Part shown: in pieces, positions 50,846-54,925 of the stretch
How positions within the stretch are numbered: the first letter of the stretch is position 1
Layout: each line of letters opens with the position of its first letter
From: JAPLDA01 sp043783155
GTDB taxonomy: Bacteria; Bacteroidota; Bacteroidia; AKYH767-A; 2013-40CM-41-45
Reading direction: 5' to 3'
NCBI GenBank assembly: GCA_043783155.1
Contig: JAYVZS010000115.1
Span: 1 to 54,925 of the forward strand
DNA: 54,925 bases
Position numbers and translations under genes: made by a program
Notes under the pieces: generated by a model
What the model was told of the DNA's origin: nothing
The model's database searches: none
The model's input: the letters and a program-made list of their open reading frames with translations, nothing else

Positions 50846-52422
50846 AAATCCATTTTTTGTTGCTCTGAATCATCGCCTTCGTTATAGAACTCATCAATAA
50901 CTATTTGATTTTGATTTTCTTTACCCTTATGTACCGCCTTTTTCACAACTTCAAATACGGGTGTATCTAATCTTGCACCGTTTAAAATATCCTGTGCGGT
51001 GACAATACGAAACTTTGGATATTCCAAGTTGGTAAAATTACTCTTATAAATTCCCGCTTTCTTGGCTTCTTCTCTCATTCCTTTTGTCGGTTCATATAAA
51101 CACAAGAATATTCCCATTACAGCTTCATCTCTTTCCATTACACCTTTTAAGTCTCTAATGTAAGAAGGATGCAATACCTTATCCGATTTAACAGAAAAAA
51201 TAATTTTTCGTGGTTGTACGTCTGTATTTTTATCACGCTCAGGAATAAAACTAAGTCCGTCTATTCCCTTATCGCCACCCTTTTGTTCGTTTATAATTGC
51301 ACGATTATTTGAGTATGTAAGAATAATCCATTTTTCAAATTCTTTCCTTGTCCGGTCATCTTTTTTTTGTGCTAATGCTTCAGCCGATGCAAAATCTTCG
51401 GGTACACCATTTAATTCAATATTAGCAAGAATTGTTTTTCCTATATTGTCTTCAAGTCGTTTTAGAATTAGTGAAATGCTTTGATAAGTAATGTCAATAC
51501 CTATCCACTTCCGATGAAGTTTTTCCGCAACCGCTATGGTTGTTCCGCATCCACAATAAGCATCTAAAATAACATCTCCTTTGTTACTACTTGCCTTAAT
51601 CATTTTTTCTAATAGTTCTTCCGGTTTTTGAGTAGGGTATCCTAATCGTTCTTTTGCTGACTGATTTATTATTTCTATATACCAATAATCTTCAATCGGA
51701 ACACCTTCTTTTAAATAATCCCTTACGGTCAATTCGGGATTTGTTTTTTCCCATTTTGGATCAACGTCTTTTGCGGATTGGATCGGACTTCCTTTTATTC
51801 CCCTTCCATTGAGGCGGTATAAACCGTTTTCATCCTGATACTTAAATTTCTTAATGGTTACAGGCGATAATGCTCTTAAAATAGATTCCCAGTTAAAAGT
51901 AAATTTTTCGCTTTTTGAATAGAGAAAAATAACATCATGCTTTCGTCCAAAATGAGTTTTTGCAAAATGACGTGATTTATAACACCAAATTATTTCATTT
52001 ACAAAATCCCCTTTGCGAGGACAAAAAATTGAATCTAAAATTAATTTAAGATAGTGGCTTGCTGTAGGATCGCAATGAAAATAAAAACTGCCAGTTGATT
52101 TTAGTACGCGATGAATTTCAACCACCCTTAATGTCATGCTTACGAGATATGCAAGCAAACTATCTTCTCCGAGAACATTTTTCAATCCACTAATTAATGA
52201 AATTGTCTGAGCCGTAAAAAGCCCATTGTAATTATTCATTATTTCTTCAAAACCCTTATCCGCTATAACATCCCATGTCCACGTATCAATAAATGCTTGC
52301 GCCTGTGCCTTGTCTTCTTTTCCTACCCTGTTATAGATTTGATTATAGTTACGTTTAGAATTAAAGGGTGGATCTATGTAGCACAAATCAACCGTTCCAT
52401 CTTTTACATATTTACGCAACAC
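50842..52422 (-). CDS. DNA methyltransferase fused to a PD-(D/E)xK nuclease domain, phase-variable
   Basis: The open frame encodes 526 residues from an internal GTG, but the natural product starts earlier: the frame runs back through KNKLFYGDNLD to the (CT)13 tract, and a likely ATG (52534-52532, MKKKTKTPETRTAV) lies beyond it in another frame. Methyltransferase motif IV DPPF (IDPPFNSKRNYNQIY) precedes motif I DAYCGCGTT, the beta-class order, with PTQKPEELLEKMIKAS between. After about residue 365 an Mrr-like nuclease region follows: GGDKGIDGLSFIPERD then KIIFSVKS, the D...(S/x)xK pattern. So one polypeptide could modify and cut. In the present tract length the ATG-initiated frame stops just after the repeat (ERERERV then TAG), so the gene reads as OFF. 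Confidence 0.85.
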   Translation of the reverse strand: MLRKYVKDGTVDLCYIDPPFNSKRNYNQIYNRVGKEDKAQAQAFIDTWTWDVIADKGFEEIMNNYNGLFTAQTISLISGLKNVLGEDSLLAYLVSMTLRVVEIHRVLKSTGSFYFHCDPTASHYLKLILDSIFCPRKGDFVNEIIWCYKSRHFAKTHFGRKHDVIFLYSKSEKFTFNWESILRALSPVTIKKFKYQDENGLYRLNGRGIKGSPIQSAKDVDPKWEKTNPELTVRDYLKEGVPIEDYWYIEIINQSAKERLGYPTQKPEELLEKMIKASSNKGDVILDAYCGCGTTIAVAEKLHRKWIGIDITYQSISLILKRLEDNIGKTILANIELNGVPEDFASAEALAQKKDDRTRKEFEKWIILTYSNNRAIINEQKGGDKGIDGLSFIPERDKNTDVQPRKIIFSVKSDKVLHPSYIRDLKGVMERDEAVMGIFLCLYEPTKGMREEAKKAGIYKSNFTNLEYPKFRIVTAQDILNGARLDTPVFEVVKKAVHKGKENQNQIVIDEFYNEGDDSEQQKMDL

Positions 52423-52467
52423 ATCAAGGTTGTCACCGTAGAAAAGTTTGTTTTTTAGTGATCTATA

Positions 52468-52493
52468 CTCTCTCTCTCTCTCTCTCTCTCTCT
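52468..52493. repeat. (CT)13 dinucleotide tract in the 5' coding region of the methyltransferase gene
   Basis: Thirteen perfect CT units, AG on the coding strand. 67 bases separate the ATG at 52534 from the codon following the tract, which is one base out of frame. With 11 or 14 units the frame is restored, giving a Glu-Arg repeat joined to YRSLKNKLFYGDNLD. This is the usual design of slipped-strand phase variation. Confidence 0.95.
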
Positions 52494-52545
52494 ACAGCGG
52501 TGCGGGTTTCAGGGGTTTTTGTTTTCTTTTTCATAGGGCAGTTAA

Positions 52546-52570
52546 ATTACCTGTTAATTTTGCAGGTAAT
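52546..52570. promoter_or_regulatory. Palindrome between the methyltransferase and RHH genes
   Basis: ATTACCTG (52546-52553) and CAGGTAAT (52563-52570), perfect 8-base arms with a 9-base spacer that contains TAATTTTG, a -7-like box on the plus strand. It lies 12 bases before the methyltransferase ATG and is a candidate operator for the small ribbon-helix-helix protein. Confidence 0.65.
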
Positions 52571-52622
52571 AGTAGTAAAAAATCAAAATATTTTTACCGT
52601 GAAAAAAATATTTTTCAAAACA

Positions 52623-52654
52623 TTTGCTTTGTGTGTTACTTTGTGTTACGTTTG
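52623..52654 (+). promoter_or_regulatory. Promoter of the RHH gene
   Basis: TTTG (52623-52626), 20-base spacer, TACGTTTG (52647-52654), then TTCC and the GTG start at 52659. A full consensus match; predicts a leaderless mRNA. Confidence 0.75.
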
Positions 52655-52658
52655 TTCC

Positions 52659-52799
52659 GTGAAAACAGAATTAATACATATCAGAGTTGAAAAAGAACTT
52701 CGTGAAAAACTTGAGAAGATGGCGGATGCAGATAGCCGCAAACTTAGTGACTTCATTCGTGTTCAGCTATTAAAATTAGCGGGAATGAAAAAGAAGTAA
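52659..52799 (+). CDS. Small ribbon-helix-helix (CopG/Arc-like) regulator
   Basis: 46 residues starting at GTG: MKTELIHIRVEKELREKLEK, then a helical region including SRKLSDFIRVQLLKLAG. The plan, one N-terminal beta strand (ELIHIRV) and two helices with a SDFIR turn, is that of RHH DNA-binding proteins. A longer frame is open upstream to 52368 but crosses the CT tract and the promoter and is not coding. It diverges from the methyltransferase gene and is a likely repressor of it or of itself. Confidence 0.8.
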   Translation: MKTELIHIRVEKELREKLEKMADADSRKLSDFIRVQLLKLAGMKKK

Positions 52800-52844
52800 T
52801 ATATTTTTTGAACTTATTGTGATACATTGTAATACAAAAATAAA

Positions 52845-53819
52845 ATGAATACAGATAAAAAATTTAAGAACCTGATTGAACTTTCCGCTTATTTTTCAGA
52901 TGAAGCAAAGTGTGTTGAACACTTAGAGCAACTTCGTTGGAACGGAACGCTTGCCTGCCCTCATTGTGGTGGCACAAGGGTGTACAGGTTAAAACAGTTG
53001 AAGAAATACAAGTGCGGTGAGAAGGGTTGCTTAAAACGGTTCTCGGTAACAACAGGAACATTTTTTGAATCCACTAAAATTCCTCTTTCAAAATGGTTCG
53101 TTGCAATGTACCTGTGTCTTTCTCATAAGAAGGGCGTAAGTTCGTGTCAGCTTGCAAGGGATTTGAGTGTGACACAGAAAACGGCTTGGTTTATTTTGCA
53201 TCGTGTGAGAAGTTTAGTAACCGATAAAATCCCAGTAATGTTAGAAGGAATCGTGGAAGTGGACGAAACTTATGTTGGCGGTAAAGAAAAGAATAAGCAC
53301 AAAAGCCCTCATGCGAAAGCAAAGAGACTGGCAGCAGCGGGTGGTAAAATAGGACGCGGATATTCAGCAGGTGATTCTAAAACGGTTGTGTTCGGCTTAT
53401 TAGAACGTGACGGAAAAGTTGTTAATTACGTTGTGCCAAATTCAAAAGGAGAAAGTTTGTTACCCATCATTGCCAGACAAATTAAGCAGGGATCAACAAT
53501 GTATTCAGACGATCTGTTAATGTACCGGAACACGATCAACTTAGGGTTCGGTCACGAATCGGTTAGCCACAATCAAAAGGAATATGTTCGTGGCGATGTT
53601 CATACTGCTAATATTGACGGATACTGGTCACAGTTAAAACGTGGTTTGGTAGGTGTGTATCACCACGCAAGCCCGAAACATCTTCACAGATATTGCAATG
53701 AGTTTGCTTTCCGATACAATACCAGGAAAAACGATGAACAGGAACGGTTCGACAAAGCCCTGTCTAACTGTGATGGTCGGTTGAAATACCCACAACTTAT
53801 CAACAAGACTGGTAAATAA
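52845..53819 (+). CDS. IS1595-family transposase
   Basis: 324 residues. N-terminal zinc ribbon (CPHCGGTRVYRLKQLKKYKCGEKGC, RFSVTTGTFFE), a helix-turn-helix (CQLARDLSVTQKTAWFILHR) and a DDE-type domain with VEVDETYVGGKEKNKH, TMYSDDLLMY and HTANIDGYWSQLKRGLVGVYHH, the ISXO2/IS1595 pattern. Full length, so possibly active. I could not find convincing terminal inverted repeats around it, so the ends are undefined, or this is a transposase fixed in the island. Confidence 0.93.
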   Translation: MNTDKKFKNLIELSAYFSDEAKCVEHLEQLRWNGTLACPHCGGTRVYRLKQLKKYKCGEKGCLKRFSVTTGTFFESTKIPLSKWFVAMYLCLSHKKGVSSCQLARDLSVTQKTAWFILHRVRSLVTDKIPVMLEGIVEVDETYVGGKEKNKHKSPHAKAKRLAAAGGKIGRGYSAGDSKTVVFGLLERDGKVVNYVVPNSKGESLLPIIARQIKQGSTMYSDDLLMYRNTINLGFGHESVSHNQKEYVRGDVHTANIDGYWSQLKRGLVGVYHHASPKHLHRYCNEFAFRYNTRKNDEQERFDKALSNCDGRLKYPQLINKTGK

Positions 53820-53834
53820 GTTGAAAAAAGGCTG

Positions 53835-53865
53835 TTGACTGATGTTGTTTAAAAACATAACTTTG
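53835..53865 (+). promoter_or_regulatory. Promoter of a candidate small RNA
   Basis: TTG (53835-53837), 20-base spacer, TAACTTTG (53858-53865), exact consensus, directed into a region with no ORF. Confidence 0.7.
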
Positions 53866-53869
53866 CAGA

Positions 53870-54092
53870 GAATAAAAACAAAATCCGTTGCTTATCGTAG
53901 ATGCTTCAATACAAAAGAAGCAGAGCAACTTACACAACGGTTCTGTTTTGAAACAACTGAGGCGGTTCAGTAAAAATGGCGAATGAAACCATTTAACTCG
54001 TCCGCACCTGCATAGTTGCCGCATTCAATGACGGCACTCGGTCATTCCACTATCTTTAAAGCCCTTGAAATAAATTTCAGGGGCTTTATATT
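53870..54092 (+). ncRNA. Candidate structured RNA downstream of the transposase
   Basis: About 220 bases between a consensus promoter and a terminator, with no ORF. Nested stems: GTTGCT (53887-53892) / AGCAAC (53924-53929) enclosing GCTTC (53903-53907) / GAAGC (53917-53921), with alternative pairing of CCGTTG (53885-53890) and CAACGG (53935-53940); a later AATGAC/GTCATT hairpin near 54026-54046. Could be a regulatory RNA, an antitoxin or part of the transposon. No family recognised. Confidence 0.5.
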
Positions 54093-54094
54093 TT
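54058..54094 (+). terminator. Terminator of the candidate RNA
   Basis: AAAGCCCTTGAAA (54058-54070) pairs with TTTCAGGGGCTTT (54075-54087), one wobble, loop TAAA, followed by ATATTTT. It overlaps the stop of the minus-strand gene, so it may work for both. Confidence 0.8.
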
Positions 54095-54541
54095 GTCCAA
54101 ATATTCTTTTTTAAGTTTACCATTATCATCAAACCACTCAGGCAATCCCATGTAATGCTTGGTTGCGTTTGGGTTTCCCTTAAACGTGTGTCTTTTTATT
54201 TTCTCTCCCTTTTCTGCATATCCGGAAACCGCTCCGCTAAATGTAGCAAATGCGGGTTTTTTGTTTCCCGTGTATCGCTTATTATAAAGTTCCCTGTTTG
54301 TTTGTGGAACTCCGTCAGACTCCAATTGCTCGGCAACCCAATTAATAAGAGACCCGTTTGGGGCGGATGCGGTTAGGTCAACAGGTGATTTCACAACAAT
54401 GCCATTCATTTCTTTCAACTTTAAAGCAGACAATTTGAATGCACGGATATTTTCTTGTGCATCCTCAATCTTTCGCTGTTCCGCTTCTATTGCGGCTTCC
54501 AGCCCTTCTATTGCATCGTTGTATTTATTTATCTTAGGCAT
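54086..54541 (-). CDS. Coiled-coil protein of unknown function, possible DNA-binding
   Basis: 151 residues from the ATG at 54541. N-terminus MPKINKYNDAIEGLEAAIEA is followed by a Glu/Lys-rich coiled coil to about residue 45. The C-half (SLINWVAEQLESDGVPQTNRELYNKRYTGNKKPAFATFSGAVSGYAEKGEKIKRH, then GLPEWFDDNGKLKKEYLD) looks like a winged helix. Not recognised. The promoter region carries perfect inverted repeats, suggesting autoregulation. Confidence 0.75.
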   Translation of the reverse strand: MPKINKYNDAIEGLEAAIEAEQRKIEDAQENIRAFKLSALKLKEMNGIVVKSPVDLTASAPNGSLINWVAEQLESDGVPQTNRELYNKRYTGNKKPAFATFSGAVSGYAEKGEKIKRHTFKGNPNATKHYMGLPEWFDDNGKLKKEYLDKI

Positions 54542-54595
54542 CGTATTTGGTATCGGTTGGTAAAGATAGTAAATACCCAATACAAACCAAATACG
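54542..54595 (-). promoter_or_regulatory. Promoter bracketed by 10-bp inverted repeats
   Basis: CGTATTTGGT (54542-54551) and ACCAAATACG (54586-54595) are perfect complements and enclose a promoter on the minus strand: TTTG (54591-54588), 19-base spacer, TATCTTTA (54568-54561), one mismatch. Likely operator pair for the adjacent gene. Confidence 0.65.
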
Positions 54596-54657
54596 CCTAA
54601 AAATAAGTTTTCAACAGATTTTGTTTATTGAAAAATCTTTGTCCTTATCTTCGCATC

Positions 54658-54762
54658 ATGGCAAAGAAAAAATCACCGAAGAAAGAGAAACCGTTAAAGC
54701 TGAAAGGCAAACTTGACGACCTTCTAAAAGCGGCATTACAGAAGCCGACAAAGAAGAAATAA
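54658..54762 (+). CDS. Lysine-rich micro-protein
   Basis: 34 residues, MAKKKSPKKEKPLKLKGKLD then DLLKAALQKPTKKK: highly basic with one amphipathic helix. It is preceded by TATCTTCG (54646-54653) four bases before the ATG, the same near-start -7 arrangement as several other genes here. Function unknown; small basic proteins of this kind occur in mobile DNA of Bacteroidota. Confidence 0.6.
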   Translation: MAKKKSPKKEKPLKLKGKLDDLLKAALQKPTKKK

Positions 54763-54847
54763 AAAACTTTAAAGTTTTTTAGCTGAAAAAATCAAAATTG
54801 GTTAGTGCAACTTTGTATATGATTGCCGAAATTTAAACAGTTTCCAA

Positions 54848-54925
54848 GAAAGTGTTTAAAATTCATTTCGAATATTTGCTATTGGGAATGCTTCGACTTC
54901 GCTCAGCATGACCCCGCACACGCTG
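54848..54925 (+). repeat. Interspersed repeat, copy cut by the window end; right boundary of the island
   Basis: 78 visible bases match 50240-50317 with one difference. Same orientation as 50240, so the 4.6-kb segment between is flanked by direct repeats. Confidence 0.92.

Noticed and set aside
52368..52799. 143-codon plus-strand frame ending in the RHH protein
   Set aside because: The first 97 codons cross the CT tract and the promoter; only the last 46 residues, from GTG at 52659, look like a protein.

Overview
The window is a chromosomal segment of a member of the Bacteroidota. The evidence is two type IX secretion (T9SS) C-terminal sorting domains plus a remnant of a third, a SusC/TonB-type receptor, a LysM gene directly behind guaA, the ribosomal order rplM-rpsI-rpsB-tsf with an extended S2, no obvious Shine-Dalgarno sites, and many promoters of the Bacteroidota form TTG-N19-21-TAnnTTTG. 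I cannot place it below phylum. It is a mosaic of ordinary housekeeping blocks separated by unusually repeat-rich intergenic DNA.

Layout. 1-5300: hybrid response regulator/histidine kinase, purD, acyl-CoA carboxylase beta subunit, trpS. 5400-8570: a redox or electrophile-stress style operon (YceI, small isomerase-like protein, CDGSH Fe-S protein, nitroreductase, pirin, MarR regulator) behind one promoter whose spacer is a 25-bp dyad. 8570-11640: photolyase, SDR epimerase, and an ORF6N-domain gene surrounded and interrupted by four palindromes of one architecture. 11800-16500: translation cluster rplM, rpsI, rpsB, tsf, pyrH, frr. 17100-25400: radical SAM/SPASM protein, a 2077-residue adhesin-like T9SS cargo with an internal 410-residue tandem duplication, and a DUF4412-like protein. 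25400-31000: polyprenyl synthase, nucleotide-sugar genes, RND/MMPL transporter. 31100-35940: TonB-dependent receptor, unknown secreted protein and a T9SS remnant between two inverted 161-bp MITE-like copies. 36800-38800: arsenic operon (arsR, arsI, arsC, aquaglyceroporin). 38800-46000: DUF62, PhoH, purC, YdcF, guaA, LysM protein. 46200-50240: Met-rich protein, cytochrome c, secreted T9SS protein, YtxH/holin trio.

50240-54925 is an accessory island bounded by two near-identical copies (77 of 78 compared bases) of an interspersed repeat. It carries a fused DNA methyltransferase-nuclease whose 5' coding region contains a (CT)13 tract that puts it out of frame at present, a small overlapping downstream gene with a 12-base G tract, a divergent ribbon-helix-helix regulator, an IS1595-type transposase, a candidate structured RNA with its own promoter and terminator, and two more small genes. 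It looks like a phase-variable restriction-modification island.

The strongest candidates for something undescribed are (1) the ORF6N gene with four 25-bp palindromes TTGA-N5-CAA-W-TTG-N5-TCAA, one lying exactly on codons inside the gene, and (2) the doubly phase-variable methyltransferase-nuclease island.
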